Assembly (NCBI GenBank): GCA_017504305.1 | Contig: JAFVRJ010000025.1 | Span: 31,619-95,618 of the forward strand | Source: Clostridia bacterium | Lineage (GTDB): Bacteria; Bacillota; Clostridia; Christensenellales; DTU072 | DNA: 64,000 nucleotides | Direction: 5' to 3' | Notes under the pieces: model-generated | What the model was told of the DNA's origin: nothing | The model's database searches: none | Seen by the model: the letters and a program-made list of their open reading frames with translations, nothing else | Shown: piece after piece, positions 1-9,094 of the stretch | How the letters are laid out: every line of letters starts with the position of its first letter | Numbering within the stretch: position 1 is the first letter of the stretch | Program-made: the position numbers and the translations under genes

Positions 1-1487
1 ACGATCGTAGACATTACGAAAAAGCATATCGTTATTCCTATACGTGCTATGAAAAATATTACACCGCTCAACTTGGCTTCCAAGCAATCCAAGAAGAGAA
101 GGATCTTATCGTTTATAAAGGCGGTGCTACCCCCACCTTTAACAACTCTTTAGTAAACGGTCAATATGCTAACGGTCTTACCACCGTAGCAGATATTACT
201 TACTCCTCCGAGATGCAAAAGGGCTCCAGTATAGGTTTGGATAGCACTCTTAAGCTATCTGACGTAAACTGGGAGTATACCGCAAGTGACGACGTTACCA
301 TCGTTTACAACAATCGTAGTAGAGATTGGAACAGTCTTGATGCAAACGGACAAAATGCAGCTACCAACAAGATTAAGAAGGTTCGTTTAGAGCTCGAGCA
401 ACTCAAGAGCCAAGACTACACCATCAACCACAAGAGCATCAAAGAGTCTGATTTGACCGCAGCATTACAATATCAAATCTACTCCTACAGTGCAGACTCC
501 GTACGTGCATTACAAGCATGTAAGAAAGACGAAGTCGTTTATTATCTCACCATCGATCGTTACTTTGAAGTTAACGATACTACTTATGCAGACATTACCG
601 GCGGTACCGAATTCAGAACGCACGTTGTTAAAGCATTCGGCGATCTTGAAGAAGATGCAGGACGTAATGATGCTAAATACGTAAACCTCAACGCCAACTA
701 TGCAGTAGGCACCATCGACGAGCAAGTAAGAACCGCTAATAACGCAGACTGGGCTGGCGTTAAGTCTAATATCTCTGAAACCCTTTCTAGAGATTACGAG
801 GGCTATAAACCAGTCAACAACAAGCAAGTTGACGAGTACTTTGAAGACACTCTTATCCGCAAAGAGTGGAGCTGTGGTGCATCATTCGAAGAATCTGCAA
901 CAAGCTGTAAGCAAAACAACAGCCACTTGAATTGTACTGAAGAGTACGACACTGACTGGGCACTTTCCCGTCTACTTGACAACCACGAAGTAGTTCTTCG
1001 TTATATGTATGGTCAAGTTGAAGTTACCTTCTATGCAATCAATCAAAGCGACTTCTTAACTCCCACCAAGTTCCATAACAATATCACTTCCGTTAAGGAA
1101 ACCGATAGCTACGTAGCAAAAGCAACCGGTGGTTATGCTATGAGCTATAAGTCGTTTGATGCTTGCGATAAGGCAACCTTGCAACCCGATGAATTGATTG
1201 GTAAAGTATGCACCAGCACCGACGAGGATAAATACCCCGTAGTAGGTATGCCCAGCCAATACTGGAATAACGTTCCCGTTTACGAAACCACTGATTTCCT
1301 TTGTGATAAGACTCAAACCAAACTTGGTCAAATCACTTACGCCAACAACGGTACTTATATTTACACCTTCGTTGGTTGGTACGTAGATGAAAAATTCAAG
1401 TACCCGGTATTATTGGACGAAGAGTACGACTACGATATTCGCTTGTATCCTGCATACCGTCTTGAGTACGTACCGGCAAGCAATTAA
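1..1487 (+). CDS. 3' part of a secreted/surface protein ending in an InlB-type repeat
   Basis: The frame is already open at the left edge (first full codon at position 3), so the true start lies outside the window; the internal ATG at 213 is not the start. About 494 residues are visible. Most of them belong to no family I recognise. Near the C-terminus FVGWYVDEKFKYPV, an acidic stretch and LYPAY match the InlB B-repeat (Listeria-Bacteroides repeat) beta-grasp module typical of Firmicute exoproteins. The protein ends just after this module, with no LPxTG motif and no membrane segment, so any anchor must be N-terminal or indirect. Eight cysteines are visible, which is unusual for a Gram-positive exoprotein. 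Surface location is inferred from the repeat only. A strong terminator follows. Confidence 0.7.
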   Translation, partial: DRRHYEKAYRYSYTCYEKYYTAQLGFQAIQEEKDLIVYKGGATPTFNNSLVNGQYANGLTTVADITYSSEMQKGSSIGLDSTLKLSDVNWEYTASDDVTIVYNNRSRDWNSLDANGQNAATNKIKKVRLELEQLKSQDYTINHKSIKESDLTAALQYQIYSYSADSVRALQACKKDEVVYYLTIDRYFEVNDTTYADITGGTEFRTHVVKAFGDLEEDAGRNDAKYVNLNANYAVGTIDEQVRTANNADWAGVKSNISETLSRDYEGYKPVNNKQVDEYFEDTLIRKEWSCGASFEESATSCKQNNSHLNCTEEYDTDWALSRLLDNHEVVLRYMYGQVEVTFYAINQSDFLTPTKFHNNITSVKETDSYVAKATGGYAMSYKSFDACDKATLQPDELIGKVCTSTDEDKYPVVGMPSQYWNNVPVYETTDFLCDKTQTKLGQITYANNGTYIYTFVGWYVDEKFKYPVLLDEEYDYDIRLYPAYRLEYVPASN

Positions 1488-1526
1488 GGAAGCCTAAAAC
1501 GATAATTAGGTAACCCAAATAGTGAT

Positions 1527-1566
1527 AAAAGCCCGCTTTTGCAAAACGCAAAAGCGGGCTTTTTTG
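1527..1566 (+). terminator. Intrinsic terminator of the exoprotein gene
   Basis: A perfect 16-bp stem (AAAAGCCCGCTTTTGC at 1527-1542 with its complement at 1548-1563) has a 5-nt loop and runs into a T tract. It lies 40 nt after the stop codon. Confidence 0.93.
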
Positions 1567-1616
1567 CATCTAAATGCCATTGGTCTATAGATTATGAAAG
1601 CGACATAAAATAAAGT

Positions 1617-2558
1617 ATGTTAGCTAATATACTTACGTTGTTTTCGGGGATAGGGACTTTCATCATCGGTATGAAGTTAATCGCCTCCAATTTGGATGCT
1701 GTAGCGGGCGGAAAGGTGGAGGAGCTGTTCAAAAAGATATCGGACAACAAGCTTGCCGGCATTGGGATCGGAGTGGGGAGCGCCGCGGTATTGCAGAGTT
1801 CTTCTGCGACTACAGTAATACTCGTAGGGCTTGTCAATAGTGGTATAATCAATCTCATCCAAGCAACGTGCATAATAATGGGTGCCAATATTGGTACGAC
1901 TTTTACGGCATTGGTGATTTCTTTCAATTACCTTCCGATAGGTGAACTTTTTGCCTTTTTAACCTTTATAGGCGCAATGGTCGTGATGGCGGCAAAGCGC
2001 TCTAAAATTAAAACGATAGGGTATTTGGTAGGCAGTGCCGGACTTATGTTTATAGGACTGGATATAATAAAAATTTCGGCATCGGCACTTAATGAGTATT
2101 CGGCGTTTACAAATTTGTTTTCATCCGTTAATAGTCCTTTTATAATGCTTGCGTTGGGATTGGTTTTTACCGCAATAATACAAAGTTCTTCAGCGATAAC
2201 CGGTATTGTTATAACTCTTGCACACCTCGGCATTATGCCTGCGGTGGGAGCGTTTTACGTAATTATGGGTGGTAATATCGGCTCGTGTGCTACGGCGATG
2301 CTTGCATCTATCGGTGGCAACCTCAACGCAAAGCGTACGGCACTTATTAATTTAGCGTTCAATACGATAGGAGTTATAATCTTTTTACCACTAACAATCG
2401 CCTTTGGTAATAAAGTAATAGGAGCTTTGAGTGGATTAAGCATATCGGTAATTATTGCCTACTTCCATATTGCCTTCAATTTAATAACCACCGTTTTGAT
2501 GATACCGTTTATTAAAAAACTCGCAAATTTAAGCTGTATTCTTATAGCCGATAACTGA
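1617..2558 (+). CDS. Na/Pi cotransporter family (NptA-type) membrane protein
   Basis: This 313-residue membrane protein belongs to the Na+/phosphate cotransporter family (Na_Pi_cotrans). It carries the two inverted family motifs: QSSSATTVILVGLV near residue 60 and QSSSAITGIVITLAHLG near residue 190, each followed by a GANIGT or GGNIGS turn. About eight hydrophobic segments can be seen. Bacterial homologues are usually 530-560 residues with a C-terminal PhoU-like domain; here the protein stops after the membrane domain, so only the transport core is present. The start is fixed by a stop two codons upstream. No good Shine-Dalgarno is seen, and a TAAAAT box lies 5 nt before the ATG. It appears to be transcribed alone. 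Sodium-driven phosphate uptake is inferred from the family. Confidence 0.85.
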   Translation: MLANILTLFSGIGTFIIGMKLIASNLDAVAGGKVEELFKKISDNKLAGIGIGVGSAAVLQSSSATTVILVGLVNSGIINLIQATCIIMGANIGTTFTALVISFNYLPIGELFAFLTFIGAMVVMAAKRSKIKTIGYLVGSAGLMFIGLDIIKISASALNEYSAFTNLFSSVNSPFIMLALGLVFTAIIQSSSAITGIVITLAHLGIMPAVGAFYVIMGGNIGSCATAMLASIGGNLNAKRTALINLAFNTIGVIIFLPLTIAFGNKVIGALSGLSISVIIAYFHIAFNLITTVLMIPFIKKLANLSCILIADN

Positions 2559-2565
2559 TTAATGC

Positions 2566-2594
2566 TTGTAAACTTTAATAAATAGTAGTATAAT
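2566..2594 (+). promoter_or_regulatory. Promoter of luxS
   Basis: TTGTAA (2566-2571), a 17-nt spacer and TATAAT (2589-2594), followed by a short leader to luxS. Confidence 0.7.
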
Positions 2595-2631
2595 ACTAAC
2601 GTATGATTAAATAATGGAGGACTTTACACTT

Positions 2632-3147
2632 ATGGAACTTGATACATCAAACGTTTCGAGCTTTAAAGTGGATCACACTAAATTAAAATGCGGACTTTTT
2701 GTTTCGCGCAAAGATATTTTTGGTTCCAACGTAATTACGACTTTTGACCTTCGCATGAAGCGTCCTTATCATGATGAAGTTATGGAAACGGGTTCTATAC
2801 ACGCATTAGAGCACCTTATTGCAACCTATCTTCGCAATGATCCTTTGTGGGGCGATAAGATTATTTACTTTGGACCTATGGGATGTCGTACCGGTTTCTA
2901 TCTCTTGATGGCAGGCGATCTTGATTCTCAAGATATTCTTCCTCTTATCGAGAGAACGTTTGACTTCGTATCCGATTACGAAGGCGAAATACCTGCGGCG
3001 ACCCCCAAAGAGTGCGGATATTGCGTAGATATGGATTTAGAGCTTGCAAAAGCCGATGCAACCATGTACTACAACGTAATAATTAACCCCAAGAAAGAAA
3101 ACCTCGTTTATCCCGTTAAGAGAGAACGTAAAAAGAAAGAAGCATAA
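2632..3147 (+). CDS. luxS: S-ribosylhomocysteine lyase LuxS
   Basis: LuxS cleaves S-ribosylhomocysteine to homocysteine and DPD, the precursor of autoinducer-2, in the activated methyl cycle. The zinc site is intact: HALEH gives His57, Glu60 and His61, and the late Cys ligand lies in KECGYC. The SFKVDH start region and FDLR motif also match the family. I chose the ATG at 2632 (171 residues). The in-frame ATG at 2614 overlaps the GGAGG at 2616-2620 that would serve the later start, and Bacillus LuxS begins only a few residues before the SFELDH motif. It is the first gene of an operon with the M29 peptidase (17-nt gap). The partner enzyme MTA/SAH nucleosidase is not in this window. Confidence 0.95.
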   Translation: MELDTSNVSSFKVDHTKLKCGLFVSRKDIFGSNVITTFDLRMKRPYHDEVMETGSIHALEHLIATYLRNDPLWGDKIIYFGPMGCRTGFYLLMAGDLDSQDILPLIERTFDFVSDYEGEIPAATPKECGYCVDMDLELAKADATMYYNVIINPKKENLVYPVKRERKKKEA

Positions 3148-3164
3148 CATAAGGGAGAACACAT

Positions 3165-4280
3165 ATGGTAGATCAAAGAATTGAAAAACTCGCAAGTGTA
3201 TTAGTCAACTATTCAGTTGAACTTAAAAAAGGTGAAAAAATCCTTATCGAAGCAAAAGGTATCGATTATATGCTCGTTACCGCAATCGTTAAGGAAGTTT
3301 ATAAAGTAGGGGGCTTTCCCTTTGTAAACATGGAAGATAACCGTGTAACCCGCGCTATTCGCATGGGCATGACGGAAGATCTTGCAAAGCTTATGGCTAA
3401 ATACGATTCATATCGCATGGCGGAAATGGATGCTTATATTGGTATTCGTGGTGGCAACAACTGCTACGAGCTTTCCGATATTGGCGGAGATAAAGCACAA
3501 ATCTACGGCAGATTGTATGCTCAACCCGTTCATCACGATCTTCGCGTAGGCAAAACCAAGTGGGTAGTACTTCGTTATCCTAACGAAGGTATGGCAGAGC
3601 AAGCTCGCATGAGTACCGAAGCTTTTGAAGATTTCTACTTTAACGTATGCAACCTCGATTACGCTAAAATGGATAGGGCGATGGACGCTCTTGGCGCGCT
3701 TATGGATAAGACCGATAAAGTTCGCTTGGTCGCACGCGACACCGATTTGACTTTTAGCATCAAGGATATTCCCTCCAAGAAGTGCTCCGGTCACTGTAAT
3801 ATTCCCGACGGCGAAATTTATACCGCTCCCGTTAAGAACTCGGTAAACGGTTATATCCACTATAACGCACCGAGCGTTGAAAACGGAATTGAGTTCAAAG
3901 ACGTTCGTTTAGAGTTCAAAGACGGCAAAATCATCAATGCAACAGCAAACCTTACCGAAGAAGTTAACAAGATTTTCGACACCGACGAAGGTGCACGTTA
4001 CGTTGGTGAATTTGCAATCGGCGTAAACCCCTATATCAACGATCCGATGGGCGATATCTTATTTGATGAGAAGATCGCAGGCTCAATCCACTTTACCCCC
4101 GGCAGTTGCTACGATGATTGCGACAACGGCAACCACAGCGCAGTTCACTGGGATTTAGTTCTTATTATGACCCCCGAGTACGGCGGTGGTGAAATCTACT
4201 TTGACGACGTACTTATCCGCAAGGACGGAAGATTCGTACTCCCCGAATTGGAGTGCTTAAACCCTGAAAACTTAAAATAA
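3165..4280 (+). CDS. Family M29 aminopeptidase
   Basis: This 371-residue cytoplasmic metalloaminopeptidase belongs to family M29 (AmpS/aminopeptidase T/PepS), which removes N-terminal residues from peptides using two metal ions. Family motifs are in order: NIPDGEIYTAP (first Glu ligand), GEFAIGVNP (second Glu), SIHFTPG, and NHSAVHWDLV with the His/Asp ligands near the C-terminus. The length is slightly below the usual 400-410. A good Shine-Dalgarno (AAGGGAG) precedes the ATG. Its stop overlaps the start of the next gene by one base (TAATG), so the two are probably translationally coupled. The natural substrate cannot be read from the sequence. Confidence 0.92.
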   Translation: MVDQRIEKLASVLVNYSVELKKGEKILIEAKGIDYMLVTAIVKEVYKVGGFPFVNMEDNRVTRAIRMGMTEDLAKLMAKYDSYRMAEMDAYIGIRGGNNCYELSDIGGDKAQIYGRLYAQPVHHDLRVGKTKWVVLRYPNEGMAEQARMSTEAFEDFYFNVCNLDYAKMDRAMDALGALMDKTDKVRLVARDTDLTFSIKDIPSKKCSGHCNIPDGEIYTAPVKNSVNGYIHYNAPSVENGIEFKDVRLEFKDGKIINATANLTEEVNKIFDTDEGARYVGEFAIGVNPYINDPMGDILFDEKIAGSIHFTPGSCYDDCDNGNHSAVHWDLVLIMTPEYGGGEIYFDDVLIRKDGRFVLPELECLNPENLK

Positions 4281-5515
4281 TGAGTAAGAAAGAAGACCTC
4301 AAAAATTTCGTACCATCGAAACCCAACAAACTTTTATATCCCTTGCTTATTCTCGTAGGCAGGATATTGGGTAAGATTTGGATTAACGCAAAGTTCAAAA
4401 AGGATGATGCTATCAAGGGACGTAAAGGCCCCTTTGTTTGCGTAGGCACGCACTCCTGCTTTATGGACGTTGCGATGATGATGCTCACCATGAGCCCTGT
4501 ATCGCTTAACATTGTGTGCGGACGTGACGTTATGACTTGGGGCGTATTAAAGCCCTTTGTAAAAGCAATAGGTCTTCTACCGATAAACCAATTTGAAATG
4601 GACCTTGCGTCCATCCGCTCGATGAAGAGGGCAGTTGATAAAGGGTGCAGTTTGGCGCTTTTTCCCGAGGGTAAATTTACGCTTGACGGCAGACCTTTAT
4701 ATTACCTTCCGGAGAGCCTTGCAAAGCTCCTTAAGCTCCTTAAAGCCGACGTAGTATTCTGCCACAACAACGGTGGATACTGCGCTCGTCCGCGTTGGTA
4801 CCACGGCTTTAAGTACGGCACGGTTACCAACGTATCGGAATTGTTGTTTACAAAAGAGCAATTGGCTACTATGTCCGATAAGGAAATCTATGCTGTATTA
4901 AAGCAAAAATTTAGTTTTAACGATTGCTTGTATCAACGTGAAAATAATTTGCGCTATAAATGTAAAGATCCGGCAAAGGGACTCCATTATATACTTTACA
5001 AGTGCCCAAAATGCGGTGTCGAGTATGAAATGAGTTCAGATGATCATTATCTTACTTGCGGTAATTGCGGTAACAAAGTTGAGTATACCGAGTATGGCGA
5101 AATGATACCTTCTGAAGGCTCTACAACCTTTGACCGCATAGATCTTTGGTACGAGTTCGAGCGCGAGTCTGTACGTAAAGAGATCGAAGACGAAGGCTTT
5201 GAAATGCGCCATGAAGTAGTTTGGGAACAACAAGACGCAGAGAACAATTACAACGAGCTTGGTGAAGGCGAATTTTATCTTAACCAAACGGCGATCGGCT
5301 TTATAGGCGCACGTTACGATAACGGCGAGCAAGTCGTTTTGGAAGTGCCGATTATTAAGCAACCGACCATCGTACATAAGAATTACGAGGCGATTGATCT
5401 TACTATCGATGGCGTTGTAAACAGATTCTCTTTCCGCGAAGCCAAGTACTCTTGCAAATATAATATTGCAGTTGAGGAACTTCATCGTAAAATAAAAGGA
5501 TTGCCTATTGATTAA
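4280..5515 (+). CDS. PlsC-type acyltransferase with C-terminal zinc-ribbon domain
   Basis: The N-terminal half is a lysophosphatidic-acid-type acyltransferase. The catalytic HX4D motif is HSCFMD near residues 57-62, and the acceptor-binding motif FPEGKFTLDGR lies near 128. A hydrophobic segment (LLYPLLILVGRILGKIWI) near the N-terminus should seat it on the membrane. PlsC proteins usually stop at 200-250 residues; this one has 411. The extra part begins with a four-cysteine zinc ribbon (CPKC, then CGNC, residues about 242-265) and continues with about 140 residues of mixed sequence I do not recognise. It could acylate lysophosphatidate or another glycerolipid. The role of the ribbon is unknown. 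The start overlaps the stop of the aminopeptidase gene. Confidence 0.85.
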   Translation: MSKKEDLKNFVPSKPNKLLYPLLILVGRILGKIWINAKFKKDDAIKGRKGPFVCVGTHSCFMDVAMMMLTMSPVSLNIVCGRDVMTWGVLKPFVKAIGLLPINQFEMDLASIRSMKRAVDKGCSLALFPEGKFTLDGRPLYYLPESLAKLLKLLKADVVFCHNNGGYCARPRWYHGFKYGTVTNVSELLFTKEQLATMSDKEIYAVLKQKFSFNDCLYQRENNLRYKCKDPAKGLHYILYKCPKCGVEYEMSSDDHYLTCGNCGNKVEYTEYGEMIPSEGSTTFDRIDLWYEFERESVRKEIEDEGFEMRHEVVWEQQDAENNYNELGEGEFYLNQTAIGFIGARYDNGEQVVLEVPIIKQPTIVHKNYEAIDLTIDGVVNRFSFREAKYSCKYNIAVEELHRKIKGLPID

Positions 5516-5536
5516 TATCAATAGATATGTTACAAT
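5508..5536 (+). promoter_or_regulatory. Promoter of the M28 peptidase gene
   Basis: TTGATT (5508-5513), 17 nt, TACAAT (5531-5536). The -35 box lies inside the last codons of the acyltransferase gene. Confidence 0.6.
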
Positions 5537-5568
5537 AACTCATAATTTTTGAACTGTAGGAGGAATTT

Positions 5569-6804
5569 ATGTTCAAAAAGTACGCCGATGAAATGATGGA
5601 TTTCGTTAAGAAAATCGAGGCAGACGGTCCGCGTTTGCCGGGTAGTGATGAAGAAAAAGCAGCTTGTAAAAAGATACAAGGTGAAATTCTTGATAGAACG
5701 GGACTTTCTTCAAAAACTGAAAACTTTATGTTTGCACCCGTTGCCGGTATTGGTGCAATCTATAGATTAGGTTGGGCATGCCTTATTGCTTTATTCGTCT
5801 ACTATATCGGTGGATTATACGGCACGATTCTTGCAGGTGCAGGTTACATAGGAATTATGACCTTTGTAGGTATGCAAATCATCCGTTATACTGCAAAGTG
5901 GGACTGGCTCTTTAAGCATGAAAAGGCAGATAACATCATTACCGAGCTTCCTCCGGTAGACGGCGAAACCAAGTATACCGTTTTCCTAACCGCTCACTAT
6001 GATAGTAGCTGGTGCTGGAAGCTTTCTCTCAAAAATCCCACCATGGCGATCCCGAAGACTGCTTACGGCGTATTAAGCGCTATTGCAATGATAGGTGTTT
6101 GCATCGTTAGAGCTTGCAACGAGTGGGGAGTATTCGGTTATGGCAATTCATATACCGCAGTTAGAATCGTTACCATGCTTTTACCGCTTCTATTTATTCC
6201 CGGATTCATATTTATTACCCAATACACAAGCATGGATAAAACCCTTGCAAGTCCCGGCGCAATGGATAACTTAAGCGGTATCGGATGCAATATGATGCTA
6301 ATGAAGTACTTTAAGGAACACCCCGAAGATATGCCCAAAGGTATGCGTCTTGTAGACGTTGGTTTCGCAGCTGAAGAAGCAAGCCTTAAAGGCAGTCTTG
6401 CCTTCCTTGCTGCGCACCGCAACGACGGCACGTTTGATAATGCATACGTTATTAACGTTGACAGTATCGCAGACCCCGATCACTTTGAAGCAATTATCGG
6501 TGACTTTTTGCAAGGTACTAAATTCGATAAGCACCTCGGTGACCTCGTAATTGAATCGATGAAAGATTGTGGCATCGAAAACCCCAAGAAAATGTACAAT
6601 CCCGTTGGCGGATGTGACTCTACTCCTTTCTGCAACGCCGGTATTCGTACTATCACCGTAGCAGCACAAAATCCCACCACCACGTATTACTACCATACTT
6701 GCAAAGATACCTCCGATCGTATCGACGTATCTACCTTTGAAAAGGGCCTTGAAGTAGTTTACACCTTGGTTAAGAAGATTGCTGCTGAAGAAGAAGCAAA
6801 ATAA
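5569..6804 (+). CDS. Membrane-associated M28 family zinc peptidase
   Basis: This 411-residue protein carries the M28 (aminopeptidase Y/S type) metal ligands in order: His and Asp in AHYDSSW, Asp in GAMDNLSGIG, adjacent glutamates in AAEEASLKGS, Asp in VDSIAD, and a final His in YYYHTCKD. Unlike soluble M28 enzymes it has hydrophobic stretches: about 50 residues after residue 60 (probably two segments), and two more near residues 165-185 and 200-220. They split the N-terminal region from the catalytic core. The peptidase is therefore probably membrane bound. A strong Shine-Dalgarno (GTAGGAGGAATTT) precedes the ATG. It ends in a terminator shared with the convergent gene. The substrate is unknown. 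Confidence 0.85.
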   Translation: MFKKYADEMMDFVKKIEADGPRLPGSDEEKAACKKIQGEILDRTGLSSKTENFMFAPVAGIGAIYRLGWACLIALFVYYIGGLYGTILAGAGYIGIMTFVGMQIIRYTAKWDWLFKHEKADNIITELPPVDGETKYTVFLTAHYDSSWCWKLSLKNPTMAIPKTAYGVLSAIAMIGVCIVRACNEWGVFGYGNSYTAVRIVTMLLPLLFIPGFIFITQYTSMDKTLASPGAMDNLSGIGCNMMLMKYFKEHPEDMPKGMRLVDVGFAAEEASLKGSLAFLAAHRNDGTFDNAYVINVDSIADPDHFEAIIGDFLQGTKFDKHLGDLVIESMKDCGIENPKKMYNPVGGCDSTPFCNAGIRTITVAAQNPTTTYYYHTCKDTSDRIDVSTFEKGLEVVYTLVKKIAAEEEAK

Positions 6805-6824
6805 TAGCTTAAATAATTAAAATT

Positions 6825-6851
6825 AAAGCCTCGGTTTTCCGAGGCTTTTTT
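6825..6851. terminator. Bidirectional intrinsic terminator
   Basis: AAAGCCTCGG (6825-6834), a TTTT loop and CCGAGGCTTT (6839-6848) with T runs on both strands. It separates the convergent M28 peptidase and beta-CASP genes. Confidence 0.92.
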
Positions 6852-6852
6852 G

Positions 6853-8475
6853 TTATTTACCATACTTTTTAATAAGATTTCGAATTTCGCTTGTCAGATT
6901 GCGTAAGTCGTGATTGGCGTGTCCTTCGAGTGAAGCTACCGTTCCGCTCAACTCTTTAAGAGCGTCTTTAAGACCTTTATAAACTTCCGAAACCTTAAAT
7001 CGTTCGGAATTACTATCTGCTTTAGCGTTTTTATCTTTAACCTTCTTTTCAGTATTGCCGATGAATATAAAATCGTTATTTATTAGGTCGTATACGGCGC
7101 CGTTGTAGGGAGCAACGGCGGGGAGTCCGCTTTCGGTAAGTAGTTTGTTGGCAAAGGCATCTGCTACGCTATCTTCGCCGTGCGTTATAAATATGCGTTT
7201 TGGAGTAGGGGTGAAGCCCTTTGCCCATGCCTCCAGCGCATAGCGGTCGGCGTGCGAGCTGGTACCTTCAAGCTTGACTATACGAGCACGAACTTTTATG
7301 CTTTCGTTGAATAGCTTTACGTTTTGTGCGCCGTCGAGAAGCAATCTGCCGAGGGTACCGTTAACTTGATAGCCGACGAAGACTATGGTGCTTTCCTTGC
7401 GCCATAAGTTGTGCTTTAAGTGGTGTCTAATTCTGCCCGCTTCGCACATGCCCGATGCGGAAAGTATAACTTTTGATTCGCAACTGCGGTTAATTAACTT
7501 GCTTTCATCTGCGGTGACCGATACTTTAAGTCCCTTAAATGTAATAGGGTTGAGACCTTGCTCGATAACGGCACGAGTTTCGTCATCACAACAGTCTTCT
7601 ACGTTACGGTTATAAACGTTGGTTGCTTCGATTGCAAGAGGACTGTCTACGTATACGGGGAAATCAGGGAAGCATTTTACAAGACCTTTGTCTTTGATTT
7701 CGCGTAGGAAGTAAAGCATTTCTTGCATTCTGCCTACCGCAAAGGTGGGTATAACGACGTTACCACCCATGGCAAAGGTTTCTTCTATAATTTTGGCAAG
7801 TTGATTGACGTAATCGGGATCGGCGCCGTGACATCTATCACCGTAGGTGCTTTCCATAACCACGTAATCTGCCTCCGTTACGGTGGAGGGGTTGCGGATA
7901 ATGGGCTTGTTTTTGTTGCCTATATCTCCGCTAAACATAATAGTACGAGTTTCGGAGCCCTCGGTAGCGGTTATTTCGATATAGCTCGAACCCAGTAAAT
8001 GCCCTGCGTCAATAAATTTAGCACGAATATTTTCCGTTATGCTAATAGGCTTAAGGTAGTCTACACCCCTTAAATTCTTAATAATTCCTTCCGCGTCAGC
8101 TCTGGTGTATAAAGGCTCGTATGGGAGTGTAGAACCACGTTTTGCCTTGCGATTACGCCACTCGGCTTCGTATTCTTGTATATGCGCGCTATCTAAAAGA
8201 AGTATTTTGGTCAGTTCTTTGGTACCACGAGTCATAAAGACCTTGTTGCGGTAGCCTCTTTTGTATAATAAAGGCAGCAATCCCGAGTGGTCTATGTGGG
8301 CGTGAGTAATCAAAACGGCATCGATAGAGGATGGATTAACAGGTATCGATTGGTTTTCATAAATATCGGGACCTTGCTCCATACCGCAGTCGATAAGCAC
8401 GTTTTTATTGCCCACTTTGAGCAAATAACAACTACCAGTTACTTCGCGTGCCGCGCCTAAAAATGATAATTCCAT
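6853..8475 (-). CDS. Beta-CASP metallo-beta-lactamase RNase-type protein
   Basis: This 540-residue protein has a metallo-beta-lactamase fold followed by a beta-CASP domain, the arrangement of RNA-processing nucleases (CPSF73/Ysh1-like proteins, relatives of RNase J). Visible motifs are HAHIDH (His58, His60, Asp62, His63), SGDIGN with the next metal-ligand Asp, ESTYGDR, FAVGR, SGMCEAGRI and the final SSHADR histidine motif. The last 60 or so residues are charged and probably helical. It differs from RNase J in motif 2, which there reads HGHEDH. It probably acts as a cytoplasmic endo- or exoribonuclease, but the substrate is not readable. Translation starts at 8475 behind AAGGGAGG. It is transcribed alone, divergent from spoVT. 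Confidence 0.85.
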   Translation of the reverse strand: MELSFLGAAREVTGSCYLLKVGNKNVLIDCGMEQGPDIYENQSIPVNPSSIDAVLITHAHIDHSGLLPLLYKRGYRNKVFMTRGTKELTKILLLDSAHIQEYEAEWRNRKAKRGSTLPYEPLYTRADAEGIIKNLRGVDYLKPISITENIRAKFIDAGHLLGSSYIEITATEGSETRTIMFSGDIGNKNKPIIRNPSTVTEADYVVMESTYGDRCHGADPDYVNQLAKIIEETFAMGGNVVIPTFAVGRMQEMLYFLREIKDKGLVKCFPDFPVYVDSPLAIEATNVYNRNVEDCCDDETRAVIEQGLNPITFKGLKVSVTADESKLINRSCESKVILSASGMCEAGRIRHHLKHNLWRKESTIVFVGYQVNGTLGRLLLDGAQNVKLFNESIKVRARIVKLEGTSSHADRYALEAWAKGFTPTPKRIFITHGEDSVADAFANKLLTESGLPAVAPYNGAVYDLINNDFIFIGNTEKKVKDKNAKADSNSERFKVSEVYKGLKDALKELSGTVASLEGHANHDLRNLTSEIRNLIKKYGK

Positions 8476-8568
8476 AGTAGCCTCCCTTGAATAATTTTTA
8501 TTATATCATATTTATCATTAATTTTTTCTTAAAGTTTACGCAAACTTATTGCAAGGAGATTATATTAT

Positions 8569-9093
8569 ATGCAATCAACTGGAATTGTGAGAAGGATGGA
8601 CGAACTCGGCAGAGTAGTTATACCTAAAGAATTAAGACGCATAATGCGTATACGCGAGGGTGAGGAGCTCGCCGTATACGCTACTGAAGACGCGCTAATC
8701 TTAAAGAAGTTTTCAGCGGTAAGCGAGATGATTGATTTTCAACAGGAATATGCTTCGAGCATCTATCGTACGACGGGCTTTACCGCCTTTATAACCGATA
8801 ACGATAGGGTTGTAGCGATGAGCGGGGACCTTGGCAAATGCCCTTTAGGAACAGCTATAGGCGATCTGCTTGAGGACGTGATATCGTCACGCAAAGTATC
8901 GGCGTACGACGGCATAGACATTAAGCCCTTTTTTGATGGTAACGTCGATAAGGTTTTGGGGCAAGTGGTTGCACCCATACTGATGAATGGCGACGTAATG
9001 GGTGCAGTGGTACTGTACCTAAAAAAAGAGCCTACCGAACTTGCCGTTAAGACGGCGGAAACTTGTGCACACTTTATTGCAGGGAGATTATAA
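8569..9093 (+). CDS. spoVT: Stage V sporulation protein T (AbrB-type regulator)
   Basis: SpoVT is a forespore transcription regulator that modulates sigma-G genes in Bacillus and Clostridium. The N-terminal 50 residues are an AbrB-type swapped-hairpin DNA-binding domain (GIVRRMDELGRVVIPKELRR). Residues from about 60 to the end form the GAF-like domain that separates SpoVT from AbrB. Length 174 matches the family (about 178). AAGGAG lies upstream of the ATG. The next two genes are a YabM/SpoVB-type flippase and mazG, the same order as spoVT-yabM-yabN in Bacillus subtilis, which supports the call. I could not place a convincing sigma-G promoter. Confidence 0.95.
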   Translation: MQSTGIVRRMDELGRVVIPKELRRIMRIREGEELAVYATEDALILKKFSAVSEMIDFQQEYASSIYRTTGFTAFITDNDRVVAMSGDLGKCPLGTAIGDLLEDVISSRKVSAYDGIDIKPFFDGNVDKVLGQVVAPILMNGDVMGAVVLYLKKEPTELAVKTAETCAHFIAGRL

Positions 9094-9094
9094 A

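Noticed and set aside
9041..9094. Longer N-terminus of the flippase reaching into spoVT
   Set aside because: The GTG at 9095 has a well-spaced GGGAG and gives the family N-terminus; the extra residues are spoVT read out of frame.
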